Assembly: GCA_026014685.1 (NCBI GenBank)
Contig: JAOZHW010000010.1
Location: 1-52,887, forward strand
Length of the DNA: 52,887 nt
Source of the DNA: Candidatus Bathyarchaeota archaeon
Lineage (GTDB): Archaea; Thermoproteota; Bathyarchaeia; Bathyarchaeales; Bathycorpusculaceae
Reading direction: 5' to 3'
Under the pieces are notes generated by a model. The model saw nothing but the letters and a program-made list of their open reading frames with translations, searched no databases and was not told where the DNA came from. Shown piece after piece: positions 24,712 to 33,296 of the stretch. The position numbers were made by a program, and so were the translations under genes. The first letter of the stretch is position 1, and each line of letters begins with the position of its first letter.

Positions 24712-25413
24712 TTGAAGTACGAAACCACATTCCAAACCATCATCCCGCGCACCCCAAGCATAACTAGCTTCAGGTTTCCCCGCCCAGCAGAACTTAACTA
24801 TAAAGCTGGACAATACTTCTTTGTCACGCTACGTCATCAAGGCAAAGAGTTAACACATCACTTCAGCTACAGTAGCAGCCCTACCGAAAAAAACCACATA
24901 GAATTCACCAAACGCTTAAGCGACAGCCCCTATTCAGATGCGCTCAGAGCCGCAAAAGCTGGGGATTGGGTGCGAATTGATGGGCCATACGGGAAATTCA
25001 CGTTTGACGGCGAGCACCCCAAAATCGCGATGCTAGCTGGCGGCATAGGCGTAACACCGTTTATCAGCATATGCAAGAACGCCACCGACAAAGCATTAGA
25101 TAGCCGAATTGTGTTGTTTTTTGCTTGCCGATCACCAAGCGACATACCGTTCCGTGTGGAATTTGAGGAACTTGTACGCAAAAACAGGAACCTAAAAGTT
25201 GTTTTCACTGTAAGTGACGCCACGCCAGATTGGACTGGCTTAACAGGAAACATAGACGCAGAAATGGTGAAAAAACAGCTCCCCGACTACGCCGACTACG
25301 TTTTCTACGCCTGTGGTCCGCCGCCTATGGTTAAAGCCATGCAGGTGCTAGCGGAGAATCTGGGCTTAGACAAAGACAGGTTGAAAATCGAGTTCTTTAC
25401 GGGTTACACCTAA
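24712..25413 (+). CDS. ferredoxin/flavodoxin-NAD(P)+ reductase-like FAD protein
   Basis: 233 residues from a TTG with AGGTG six bases upstream; an in-frame GTG three codons earlier overlaps that site. The FAD-binding motif is H-F-S-Y-S-S-S-P near 48, equivalent to R-x-Y-S/T. G-D-W-V-R-I-D-G-P-Y-G-K-F near 85 and the NAD(P)-binding G-G-I-G-V-T-P-F near 110 follow, then Y-A-C-G-P-P-P-M near 203 and a final F-F-T-G-Y. It has no fused ferredoxin domain. It transfers electrons between NAD(P)H and a small carrier, possibly the flavodoxin encoded upstream in the window. Confidence 0.88.
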   Translation: MKYETTFQTIIPRTPSITSFRFPRPAELNYKAGQYFFVTLRHQGKELTHHFSYSSSPTEKNHIEFTKRLSDSPYSDALRAAKAGDWVRIDGPYGKFTFDGEHPKIAMLAGGIGVTPFISICKNATDKALDSRIVLFFACRSPSDIPFRVEFEELVRKNRNLKVVFTVSDATPDWTGLTGNIDAEMVKKQLPDYADYVFYACGPPPMVKAMQVLAENLGLDKDRLKIEFFTGYT

Positions 25414-25424
25414 AAATAAAAAGG

Positions 25425-26708
25425 TTAGGGGTAGAACCTGCGGGTCGTTCTTGGGAACGGAATGGCGTCGATGATGTTTTCCAAATCAAGCATCCAAACC
25501 AGCAACCGCTCCAAACCCATGCCAAAACCAACATGTGGCACAGTTCCATAGCGCCTCAGATCAAGATACCACTCGTAATCCTCAGGCTTCAAACCCTGCT
25601 CCTTCATACGCTGAATCAGCAAGTCTTTGTTGTCTTCTCTTGCGCCGCCCGTGCTGATTTCGCCTATGCGCGGTACCATCATGTCCACGGACATGGCGAC
25701 TTCGGGGTGGTCTTTGTAGGTTTTGCAGTAGAAAGCTTTGATGGCTGTGGGGTAATCGTAGACGAAGAAGGGTTTGCCGAAGTCTTCAGCTAGGACTTTT
25801 TCGTCTTCGTAGCCCAAATCCGAGCCCCAGTCCAAAGCAGGGTTTTTGGGTTTGAGACGTTCGATAGCTTCTTTGTAGGTGATTCTTGGGAATGGGGTTT
25901 TAACGGCTTTGACTTTTTCGATGTCTGCGCCTAATTCTTTGAACTCTTTTTCACATTTTGCCGCGACGGTTTGGCAGATGTGAGTCATTAAGCCTTCCTC
26001 GAAAGTCATGAGGTCGTTCATGTCTGCAAACGCCCACTCACCCTCCATATGCCAGTACTCAGTGAGGTGACGTATTGTTCGGCTTTTTTCTGCACGGAAC
26101 GAAGGCGCAATACAGTAAACATTCTCTAGCGAATACATCAAAATCTCCAAATAAAGCTGGCTGCTCTGGGTGAGGTAGAGTTCCTGCTCAAAGTATTTCA
26201 GGCCGAAAAGCGTTGAGCCGCCTTCCACCGCTGCTGAGATGAACATGGGTGGTGAAACTTCGGTGTAGTTTTGTTTTTTGAAGTATTCGCGTGCTGCTTC
26301 GAGGACTTCAGCGCGGACTTTCATGACGAGGTTCATTTTTCTGCTTCGGAGCCAGAGGTGGCGCATGTCACGGATGAATTCCTCGCTTTTATCTTTGGAT
26401 ATGGGGAAGTTTTCAGCTAAGCCAACTATTTCGATTGTTTCTGCGCCGATTTCAAATCCGCCGGGTGCGCGTGTGTCTTCTCGGGCGGTTCCTGTCAGAA
26501 CAAGTGAGGATTCGATTGTGAGTTTTTGGGCGTCGTTCCAGCAGGAGCTGTCTTTTTTAATCGTTGACTGGATGACTCCTGTGGAGTCTCTGATTACTAG
26601 GAATATGAGTGCTTTTCCTTCACGTTTGCGGTACACCCAGCCGCGAACGGTGACTTTTTGTTCTGTGCATTTGCCTTCTAGGATTTGGCTTATCTTCACT
26701 ATTGCCAT
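25425..26708 (-). CDS. asnS: asparaginyl-tRNA synthetase
   Basis: 427 residues, class IIb. An N-terminal OB fold (1-105) with V-R-G-W-V-Y-R-K-R recognises the anticodon. The catalytic domain has E-G-G-S-T-L-F near 163 and S-Q-S/L-Y-L-E. Motif 2 is F-R-A-E-K-S-R-T-I-R-H-L-T-E-Y-W-H-M-E-G-E near 205, and the final motif 3 is G-F-G-M-G-L-E-R-L near 400. The motif 2 form and the absence of AspRS-specific E-H-N-T-T-R-H favour AsnRS over archaeal AspRS. It charges tRNA-Asn directly, so this organism need not rely only on tRNA-dependent amidation. It converges on the reductase gene. Confidence 0.9.
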   Translation of the reverse strand: MAIVKISQILEGKCTEQKVTVRGWVYRKREGKALIFLVIRDSTGVIQSTIKKDSSCWNDAQKLTIESSLVLTGTAREDTRAPGGFEIGAETIEIVGLAENFPISKDKSEEFIRDMRHLWLRSRKMNLVMKVRAEVLEAAREYFKKQNYTEVSPPMFISAAVEGGSTLFGLKYFEQELYLTQSSQLYLEILMYSLENVYCIAPSFRAEKSRTIRHLTEYWHMEGEWAFADMNDLMTFEEGLMTHICQTVAAKCEKEFKELGADIEKVKAVKTPFPRITYKEAIERLKPKNPALDWGSDLGYEDEKVLAEDFGKPFFVYDYPTAIKAFYCKTYKDHPEVAMSVDMMVPRIGEISTGGAREDNKDLLIQRMKEQGLKPEDYEWYLDLRRYGTVPHVGFGMGLERLLVWMLDLENIIDAIPFPRTTRRFYP

Positions 26709-26781
26709 CGTGCATCAACTGTTGCAGACTATACTTCTCTTCAACCCTAAATGCCTATCTATAGATTTTTCGGTGCAGTCG

Positions 26782-28026
26782 TTATGCTTCTCTGACTTTT
26801 GGTTCATGAACACGCCAATAAACAAAAACCGAAAGCGGAATCATAGCCGAAGCAAACAAGATAAAAGGCAACTGCGGCGAGACATTAACATAGATTTGTC
26901 CTATAATGATGTACAGGATGGCTTGGAATATGAACATAAAGAAGTTCAAGCAGCCCGTAACTGTGCCGCGAAGGGTGCGTGGAACAAGGTCACCCATAAG
27001 CACTTGGTAGCTGTTGAGTTGAAGGATGTTGCCTAAGCCGAAGAAGAAAAACGACAACAACAGCATGTTAAAGTCGGCGTTTATGAATAGCAACATGCCT
27101 GGTACATAGAGCAGGTACCCCAGTATAAGGAAGCGTTTTCGTCCAAACGTATCCATGCTGAACCCTGCGATTATGGCGGGTATGGCGATGGTTAAGTACC
27201 TAAACGCTGTGACAAGCGCCCACTGCTCCAAAGACACATCAAGCACCTTGGTGGCGTAAACCACAAAATAGGTTTGACAGCTCACAACGAACCCATTTGC
27301 AACGATTATTGCGATGAAAAGGTTGAAGGCGGATTTTGGAACCTTGGTCCACACTCGGATGCTTTCTTTTACCGCAGTGGGATAACTCCGCAGGGCGCCG
27401 ACGAAGCTGATTTTTTTGTCTTCACCGTTCGGCGGCAATGTTTCGGTGAGCTTCAACCGCAAAATGGCGATGGTAAAATATGCAATAGAAGTGAGTGAGT
27501 AGGCGATACGCATACCCAAATCAAACTCGAACGTAACCACAAGATACTGAGCAATGATTGGTGCAGGCAACAGAACAAGCGAACTCACAACAGATTGAAA
27601 GCTGAAACCTGCCCCGCGATTCTCCGCAGGCAACGAATCAATAACCATAGCCATCAAGGCGGGTCCATAAATCGAGCACACGTTCTGCACAAGCAAGCCA
27701 ATCAAAATAAAGGGCCACGAGGGAGCAAAGACAAAGAATAAGCTGCCGATGGCGATGCCAAAAGTCATTGTGACGATGAGTCGCCGTCTGCCATGTTTAT
27801 CCGCCAGATATCCACCTGGAAACTGCACCAACGCAACAGCGATGGAGCCCGCGAAGCCCATGATGGAGAGCAGCAGTTCGTTGGCACCGAGGTGAAGGTA
27901 GAAGAGGCTGGCGTAGGTGTCGGGGATCGGCTGGGCGGTGAACATGATTATCCAGCTGATTGTTATCAGTAGGAAGTTGCCTCTGAGGACAGCTTGGTCC
28001 CCGCGGAAAAGCCCCGAGAAACGCAT
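26782..28026 (-). CDS. major facilitator superfamily transporter
   Basis: 414 residues with 12 predicted membrane helices in two halves. The MFS A-motif appears as G-G-Y-L-A-D-K-H-G-R-R-R between helices 2 and 3, and a weaker G-F-S-M-D-T-F-G-R-K-R in the second half. TTATATAA lies about 25 bases before the chosen ATG, so the message is leaderless; an upstream in-frame TTG would lie before the transcription start. The substrate is unknown; drug/proton antiport or sugar uptake both fit. Confidence 0.88.
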   Translation of the reverse strand: MRFSGLFRGDQAVLRGNFLLITISWIIMFTAQPIPDTYASLFYLHLGANELLLSIMGFAGSIAVALVQFPGGYLADKHGRRRLIVTMTFGIAIGSLFFVFAPSWPFILIGLLVQNVCSIYGPALMAMVIDSLPAENRGAGFSFQSVVSSLVLLPAPIIAQYLVVTFEFDLGMRIAYSLTSIAYFTIAILRLKLTETLPPNGEDKKISFVGALRSYPTAVKESIRVWTKVPKSAFNLFIAIIVANGFVVSCQTYFVVYATKVLDVSLEQWALVTAFRYLTIAIPAIIAGFSMDTFGRKRFLILGYLLYVPGMLLFINADFNMLLLSFFFFGLGNILQLNSYQVLMGDLVPRTLRGTVTGCLNFFMFIFQAILYIIIGQIYVNVSPQLPFILFASAMIPLSVFVYWRVHEPKVREA

Positions 28027-28264
28027 CTTAAAAATAGAAGTCAACGTGGAATTATATAAGCTAAGAGCGGATGCGGTGTTTTTTTTTTGCTCGGTTTGCG
28101 GTGACGATGTCTAAATTGTGGTTAATCTCAGCGAATATTTTTTGTTTCTCTTATAATTTGGGCGTATGAACAGGGTTGATGCTAATACCTTCCAGAGCTT
28201 GGACAAAAAGTGGGACTTTGTAGAATGAAAACCAATAATTAGTTCTGATGCACTGGTGTTTGTT

Positions 28265-28849
28265 ATGACGCGTGTTGTTCTCATAACGGGCACACCTTGT
28301 GTCGGTAAAACAACAACTGCAAAAGCTTTAGCCGCCAAACTCAACGCCGAATATATCAACCTCACAGACTTCGCCAAAAAACACGGCCTTACACTCGGCG
28401 AAGACCAAGAACGATGCACAGTTATTGTAGATGAACAAAAAATGCAGCAAAAACTCGGCGAAACCATCGACGCCTCAGAGAACCCAAACATAGTCATCGA
28501 CGGTCACTTCGCAAGCGCAGTAACCCCCACCCAGCATGTAGCTCAAGTGTTTGTGCTCCGTAGACACCCAAAAGAACTCAAAGCATTCATGGAAAAAGCA
28601 GGCTACAGAGACAGCAAGATGTGGGAGAACCTACAAGCTGAAATCATCGATGTCTGCCTCGGCGAAGCCGTGGAAGTGCATGCAGGCAGGGTTTGTGAGT
28701 TGGATGTTACGGGCAAGTCAGTCGAGGAAGTTGTGGAGGACATCTTGGCGGTGTTGGAGAAACGTAAAACCTGCTTTGTCGGCGGAGTGGACTGGATGGG
28801 TGTTTTAGAACGTGAAGGTATCCTTGACGAATACCTAAAACCAACGTAA
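28265..28849 (+). CDS. adenylate kinase family protein, Fap7/AK6-like
   Basis: 194 residues. The P-loop is G-T-P-C-V-G-K-T at about 7-14, the hallmark of the Fap7/hCINAP group. An NMP-binding segment D-E-Q-K-M follows, then I-D-G-H-F-A-S near 81 and the short lid V-L-R-R-H-P-K-E-L near 97, with L-D-V-T-G-K-S near 148. Eukaryotic Fap7 joins ATPase and adenylate kinase activity with small-subunit ribosome maturation through uS11. The archaeal homologue probably has the same role. GGTG lies six bases before the ATG and CTTATAATTT serves as TATA region. Confidence 0.87.
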   Translation: MTRVVLITGTPCVGKTTTAKALAAKLNAEYINLTDFAKKHGLTLGEDQERCTVIVDEQKMQQKLGETIDASENPNIVIDGHFASAVTPTQHVAQVFVLRRHPKELKAFMEKAGYRDSKMWENLQAEIIDVCLGEAVEVHAGRVCELDVTGKSVEEVVEDILAVLEKRKTCFVGGVDWMGVLEREGILDEYLKPT

Positions 28850-29206
28850 TTACCGGAAGCTACCGATTTTCTGCTTAGTCAGAAGTGAGATTTTGCGGCG
28901 GTTACTGTAGGACTTAGCATGGTCGCTAAACTTTTCCCCAATCATGATCGGAGCACCTAACTCTACGTCGTCCGATGCCGTGTCGAGGTTGATTATGACG
29001 TTTACGCCGATAGTGCGGTTCCAATCGCGGACCCAAACACCCTGTTCTTGGCGCCCCTTCTGGACTATCAGGTCGAAGTGGCGCATAACTCCGCTATGGC
29101 CTTCCATCATCACGTTTTCGCCGTTGATTTTGTAGCCTTCTTTTTTGAAGTACTTTATGGCCATATCCATCAAATGCGACCTCGGCTTGGACTCCTCTGT
29201 GCTCAT
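28850..29206 (-). CDS. degenerate Mrr-like PD-(D/E)XK protein
   Basis: 118 residues. H-F-D-L-I-V-Q-K-G, then G-V-W-V-R-D-W-N-R-T-I-G-V-N-V-I, matches the core of Mrr-like restriction-endonuclease folds (F-D-V-x-A-x-K...V-x-V-K-D-W-K-R-x-V-G-V). The acidic residue and the Lys of the E-x-K motif are replaced (V-W-V-R), so the nuclease centre looks lost. AGGGAGC precedes the ATG. Archaeal proteins of this shape are common and may serve as DNA-binding or structural proteins. It converges by one base on the Fap7-like gene. Confidence 0.6.
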   Translation of the reverse strand: MSTEESKPRSHLMDMAIKYFKKEGYKINGENVMMEGHSGVMRHFDLIVQKGRQEQGVWVRDWNRTIGVNVIINLDTASDDVELGAPIMIGEKFSDHAKSYSNRRKISLLTKQKIGSFR

Positions 29207-29279
29207 GGTTGCTCCCTAATCCCTCTACCAACACTCTTATCTGTCTGTGTATGGAAAAGCCTTTCGGAAGCAACCATCA

Positions 29280-29489
29280 ATGGCCCCAACCCTAATCGTA
29301 AAATGCACCCAATGCGGCGGCTACATGCTCTCAGCCAAAGACCAAAAAACCAAACATTGCCCATACTGCGGTGCCAACGTTAACCTCCAAAAAGCCCAAC
29401 GGGTTGCAGCAGCAAACACCGCTTTTGAGGCGTCGGAGATACTAAGGAAACTGAAAAGTGAACGCGGCTTCGACCGCAAACCTAACTGA
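29280..29489 (+). CDS. small zinc-ribbon protein (DUF1922-like)
   Basis: 69 residues starting at M-A-P-T-L-I-V-K. Two CxxC pairs form a zinc ribbon, C-T-Q-C-G-G at about 9 and C-P-Y-C-G-A at about 27, followed by a helix E-A-S-E-I-L-R-K-L-K. The layout, short ribbon plus R-K-L helix, matches archaeal DUF1922. The longer upstream frame from a preceding ATG adds eleven unlike residues and is not used. It overlaps the end of the opposing tRNA-thiolation gene by eight bases. Confidence 0.75.
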   Translation: MAPTLIVKCTQCGGYMLSAKDQKTKHCPYCGANVNLQKAQRVAAANTAFEASEILRKLKSERGFDRKPN

Positions 29490-30429
29490 TTTGGTGTAGC
29501 ATCTCGCAGGTTTTGCACAAATCCAACGCCGAGGGTTCACCGCATTCTTTGCAGGTTTTGAAGTTCTCTTTTTTGAGGGTTTCTTCTATGGCTGGTCGCA
29601 GTTTCTCTATGGCTCTTGCGACGGTAAATTTGGTTCCTGCATGCTTCTCTTCCATGCGGTTGAGCATTCCGCGGATGTCGTTGCGCAGGGCTTCTGAAGC
29701 GTATGGACAGGGAGTGTCTTGAAAATCGATCTTTTTGACGTAAGCGTAGAGTGCACTTTCTTTCTCGGGGATTTCACAGAACGGCTTAATTTTCTGTACA
29801 AATAGCGGATGCACTTCGCTTGTAACAGGCTTCTCTTTGGCTAAACGTGCGATGTCCCCGCGAAGTATGTTCATTAAAACCGTTTGGGCTTCGTCGTCAA
29901 GTGTATGTCCAGTGGCGATTTTATCTGCTTTAACTTGCCGTGCACCAACATTCATTGCCCTTCGACGTAAAACACCGCAGTAAGCGCAAGCAGTCAACTC
30001 AGCTTGCCCTTTTTCTCTGGCTTTAGCAACAATTTCGTCAAGGCTAAACCCATACAACTCCTTGAACGAAACCACGTGATGCGGTACTTCTAGCTTTTTG
30101 CATAGATTTGTTGCGATGTCAAGTGCTTCGTCACGGTAGCCTTTGATTCCTTCGTCAACTGTAACAGCGGTCAGGGTCGTTTTTGGTCTGTATTTGCGTA
30201 GTTTTGCTAAGATGTAGAGGATCGCGAGGCTGTCTTTGCCCCCTGAAACCGCTACCGCCAAGTGATCATCGAACCGCAACATATGGTAACGGGTGATGGT
30301 TGCGCGGACTTTAGCTTCGATGGATGCGGCGAAGCATCTTCTGCAGAGGCGTTCTCCAGAGTATTTTCTAAAGTAGAATGCTTCGTTGCGTTTGCAACAG
30401 GTGCAGAGTAAGGCAGCCATCGACTTCAC
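29482..30429 (-). CDS. tRNA 2-thiolation protein, TtuA/Ncs6 family
   Basis: About 312-315 residues. Zinc fingers flank a PP-loop ATPase: N-terminal C-x2-C (C-T-C-C) with a second C-R-R-C near 34-37, and C-terminal C-K-E-C...C-K-T-C near 290-306. The PP-loop S-G-G-K-D-S is near 61-66. Catalytic cysteines C-A-Y-C-G near 149 and a C near 237 hold an iron-sulfur centre in TtuA-type enzymes. It activates tRNA uridine-54 or wobble uridine-34 by adenylation for sulfur insertion. GTG or the ATG three codons later may start it; the GTG overlaps a repeated TCACAGTTAAC motif. Confidence 0.88.
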   Translation of the reverse strand: MKSMAALLCTCCKRNEAFYFRKYSGERLCRRCFAASIEAKVRATITRYHMLRFDDHLAVAVSGGKDSLAILYILAKLRKYRPKTTLTAVTVDEGIKGYRDEALDIATNLCKKLEVPHHVVSFKELYGFSLDEIVAKAREKGQAELTACAYCGVLRRRAMNVGARQVKADKIATGHTLDDEAQTVLMNILRGDIARLAKEKPVTSEVHPLFVQKIKPFCEIPEKESALYAYVKKIDFQDTPCPYASEALRNDIRGMLNRMEEKHAGTKFTVARAIEKLRPAIEETLKKENFKTCKECGEPSALDLCKTCEMLHQIS

Positions 30430-30477
30430 AGTTAACTGTTTGGGGCGTTAAGGTAAATAAACGATGTCACAGTTAAC
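30426..30477. promoter_or_regulatory. divergent promoter with repeated TCACAGTTAAC
   Basis: TCACAGTTAAC occurs at 30426-30436 and again at 30467-30477 in the short space between the thiolation gene and the nucleotidyltransferase gene, with an AT stretch (AAGGTAAATAAACG) between them. Two copies in 52 bases is unlikely by chance and suggests one regulator for both genes. Confidence 0.4.
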
Positions 30478-30497
30478 CTAAAAATGTCAGGTAAACC

Positions 30498-31205
30498 ATG
30501 GCGACTAAACCAAAAAGAAGCGGCGAATACAAAGAAGTCACCTACAGCACTACACATTGGACTCAACTCAGGGCTCTACGAGAGAAAGCAAAGCCCATAA
30601 TGGCTGCGCTGGAAACCGCCCATCTCCAGTCAACCATACACGGCAGCGCCGCTAGGGGCGACGTAAAAAAAAGCAGTGACATAGACATCTTCATTGCTGA
30701 GGTACAGAGCAGCTTTTTGGTGGAGACCGCCCTCGAAAAAGCCAACGTACCCATAAACACTCGCTGGATAGTGCAGGCAACACCGAACTATGCCATGAAA
30801 GCCCACATAGTAATCGACCAAACCACAACCGTGACTTTCCCGCTTATGGAAATGCGTCGCGTCGAGCGCGAGTTTTATCGTTTCGGGGGCGAAGCAAACC
30901 TTGCGCAACTGAAAGCGGATGTTCGGGTGGCTGGTGTGGATAAACGCCTCATGCTAATCGAACCCACCCTAAGTGGTCATGTTGAAAGTAGCATAATCGG
31001 CAAAGAAGAATCAACCGCGCGGTTATTGGGGGTTTCAGCTCAGACCGTGCTTGACCGAGCGCATGCACTTACCAAACGCGATACAGTTGGCAGAACAGGT
31101 GTGTTCATCAAAAAAGAACTCTCGCCAAGCGAGACTTTTGAGTTAGCTTTAAAAAAGTTGGCTGAGGCAAACCCTGCGGTTCGCCGAAGAAATAAAGGGG
31201 TTTAA
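30498..31205 (+). CDS. nucleotidyltransferase-domain protein
   Basis: 235 residues. The Pol-beta superfamily motif H-G-S-A-A-R-G-D-V near 48 with S-D-I-D-I-F-I near 59 gives the metal-binding D-x-D; the usual G-S-x-x-x-G is intact. The C-terminal half (130-235) is alpha-helical and ends in a basic tail R-R-R-N-K-G. It resembles the archaeal predicted nucleotidyltransferase family COG1665. No HEPN partner is next door. It may modify RNA or a protein, which is not determinable here. The gene overlaps the opposing TBP gene by four bases. Confidence 0.75.
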   Translation: MATKPKRSGEYKEVTYSTTHWTQLRALREKAKPIMAALETAHLQSTIHGSAARGDVKKSSDIDIFIAEVQSSFLVETALEKANVPINTRWIVQATPNYAMKAHIVIDQTTTVTFPLMEMRRVEREFYRFGGEANLAQLKADVRVAGVDKRLMLIEPTLSGHVESSIIGKEESTARLLGVSAQTVLDRAHALTKRDTVGRTGVFIKKELSPSETFELALKKLAEANPAVRRRNKGV

Positions 31206-31765
31206 GAGGGGTAGTAGATTAGTTCTTTTTCTTCGAGTAGCTGCTGGATTTTGTCGACTGCTTCGTAGACTTGTTCTTCTTTCTTTGCACCGACACAGAC
31301 GAGTTTGCCTGCGCTAAAGATTAAGAAGACGACTTTGGGTTCATCCATGCGGTAGACTGCGCCTGGGAACTGTTCAGGTTCATACATGACGCGGCTGAGT
31401 TTGTAGACGAGGCTTTCAAGGTCGATTTCTCCGCCGAGTTCTGCTGAGGCAACGATGTTTTGGATGTTAACGATTGGTTTCTCGGTGATTTGGATGCCTT
31501 CGCTGCGGAGTTCTTTAACGACTTTTTCTACTGCGCTGCGGGATTCTTTTTCGGATTTAGCGCCTGTGCATACCATTTTGCCTGTGCCGAAGATGAGGGT
31601 GGCTGTTTTGGGTTTTTTAAGGCGGAAAACGAGGCCTGGGAATACGGAGGGGTTGTACTCGGTTTGTGGGAACTTTTCCACTATTTTCTGTAAGTCGATT
31701 TTCTGGTTAAGTGAAACAGAAGCGACTATGTTCTGGATGCTTATGATTGGTTTTCGTTTACTCAT
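31202..31765 (-). CDS. tbp: TATA-box-binding protein
   Basis: 187 residues, the archaeal TBP size. It has two direct repeats: I-Q-N-I-V-A-S-V near 6 and near 100, then F-P-G-L-V-F-R (near 42) and F-P-G-A-V-Y-R (near 137), with I-F-G-T-G-K-M-V-C-T-G-A and I-F-S-A-G-K-L-V-C-V-G-A. The Phe pairs that kink DNA are kept. It nucleates transcription by binding TATA boxes with TFB. The acidic tail seen in some archaea is short here. It is expressed from a promoter that itself carries several TATA-like sites. Confidence 0.96.
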   Translation of the reverse strand: MSKRKPIISIQNIVASVSLNQKIDLQKIVEKFPQTEYNPSVFPGLVFRLKKPKTATLIFGTGKMVCTGAKSEKESRSAVEKVVKELRSEGIQITEKPIVNIQNIVASAELGGEIDLESLVYKLSRVMYEPEQFPGAVYRMDEPKVVFLIFSAGKLVCVGAKKEEQVYEAVDKIQQLLEEKELIYYPS

Positions 31766-31780
31766 GTCAACTCACGAGCT

Positions 31781-31829
31781 TCCCTATTTAAATAACAAAG
31801 GGAGTATATAAAGCATCTATTTAAATAGG
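31781..31829 (-). promoter_or_regulatory. tbp promoter bracketed by TATA-like inverted repeat
   Basis: CCCTATTTAAATA at 31781-31793 and its exact inverse TATTTAAATAGGG at 31817-31829 flank CTTTATATAC, the TATA box (31803-31812). Each arm contains TATTTAAATA, itself a plausible TATA box, one just upstream of the core and one at the expected transcription start. TBP could therefore occupy three sites on its own promoter. Confidence 0.6.
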
Positions 31830-31931
31830 GTGGCTAAGCTCAGGTTTTTGAGGGTTTTCGTGTTCAAGTATTCAGTTTTTGAAGGTTTTTGGCGTTTTTC
31901 TTTAGGTTTTTAGCCCTTAATGTTTATTTTA

Positions 31932-33296
31932 TCATTTAGGCTCAATATGAACAGTGACAACAGCATTGGAGAAGCGATCCTTAGTTCCCTTCTCAACAAG
32001 CGACGCCAAATGATGCGCTTGCTTTATCGGCACGTTTTTGGTGAAGCAACAATCGATGTTAATGTAACGTTTCCCCTCCGACGCATAGGTAACTACCCGA
32101 TTAACCTGCAAGTCACCATTCACGCTTCTTGCTACATCTCGAACCACAACCTGTAGCTTCAACTCATCAAACTGTTCACTAGGAATAACCACACCTGCAG
32201 GTTCAACGTGCACAGTAACGTTCTCAAGCGGCTTAATCTCAGCGCGTATCCTGCGTTCAATGTTCTCCGCGATTTTATGTGCTGCCTCGACCGACAAGTC
32301 AGGATTGACATGTGCATGTAAAGTAACGTAACGTTTGCCCGCGACGTAGTTAGTTGTGATTTCATGCACTTCCCTTATGCCTTCAAGCGCCGCAAGTTTC
32401 TGGACGGCTTTTTGGACTTTTTTGTCCTGTTCAGATGGCTCAATGTGTATTGTGGCATCCACGTTTTCAAAGGAATCTTTTAGGCAGCTTTCGATTTTTG
32501 ATGAAAGCGAGTGGGCTTCATCTAAACTCATAGCGCTTGGAACCTGCACTGAGGCGTCCACGAAGACTTTTGAGCCGACTTTGCGGACTTTGAGGTTTTC
32601 CACCTTAACCACGCCCATGCAGTCAAGAATGATTTTTCTTGTTTTGTTCACGAGGTCTTTTGTCGCGCTGTCGCTTAGCTCCATAACGCTGGATCTGGCT
32701 AGTTTGATACTAAGGTAGGTGAGCATTGAACCCAAGAAGATAGATGCGAAGGCGTCTGCTCCAGTGAAACCCAACAGGGCCAACCCGAAGCCTAAGAGGG
32801 CGATTATTGTTGAGCCTAAATCGGAAATTGCGTCGTAGAATCCTGCCTTCATAGACTGGCTTTCGCCATGTTGGTTTCTCTTGAAAACCGTAACTCTCAG
32901 TGAAGCCACGAAAAGTGCGTACGCGATGGCTCCGAAACCCGCAAATTCTACACCGCTTGACAGTTCTGTGCCTGCTATGAGTCTGAGTGCGGCTTCGTAG
33001 AAGATTATGCATGCAACCGCCACCAAAACGATGCCGCCTATTAATCCGCCGATAGCCTCAAACTTTTCATGCCCATAAGTGTGTTCCTCGTCTGGCGGTT
33101 TAAGTGCCGCTCGAACTGCAAAGTATAGCATCACGCTTGTTAGGGCGTCTAGAAGTGCGTGTAAACCGTCGCTTATGATTGCTAAGCTGTTTACTGCCGC
33201 GCCGATGGTCACCTCGACGATGACGACGCTAAATATGGCTACTGCAGAGATTTTTAGTGCCTTAAGCTTAGCTTGTCCTTGAAGGCCGCTTTGCAT
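31932..33296 (-). CDS. cation diffusion facilitator with three C-terminal domains
   Basis: 454 residues. Residues 1-210 are the CDF membrane part with six helices. The metal site appears as S-D-G-L-H-A-L-L-D in helix 2 and D-A-I-S-D in helix 5, i.e. the D-x-x-x-D and H/D-x-x-x-D positions. From about 215 three ferredoxin-like cytosolic domains follow, each with an A-H-x-x-x-x-x-I/V-E helix and a closing T-V/I-H-I/V-E-P strand (near 300, 380 and 450). Normal CDF exporters have one such domain. It probably exports Zn2+, Mn2+ or Fe2+ using proton flow. Confidence 0.88.
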   Translation of the reverse strand: MQSGLQGQAKLKALKISAVAIFSVVIVEVTIGAAVNSLAIISDGLHALLDALTSVMLYFAVRAALKPPDEEHTYGHEKFEAIGGLIGGIVLVAVACIIFYEAALRLIAGTELSSGVEFAGFGAIAYALFVASLRVTVFKRNQHGESQSMKAGFYDAISDLGSTIIALLGFGLALLGFTGADAFASIFLGSMLTYLSIKLARSSVMELSDSATKDLVNKTRKIILDCMGVVKVENLKVRKVGSKVFVDASVQVPSAMSLDEAHSLSSKIESCLKDSFENVDATIHIEPSEQDKKVQKAVQKLAALEGIREVHEITTNYVAGKRYVTLHAHVNPDLSVEAAHKIAENIERRIRAEIKPLENVTVHVEPAGVVIPSEQFDELKLQVVVRDVARSVNGDLQVNRVVTYASEGKRYINIDCCFTKNVPIKQAHHLASLVEKGTKDRFSNAVVTVHIEPK

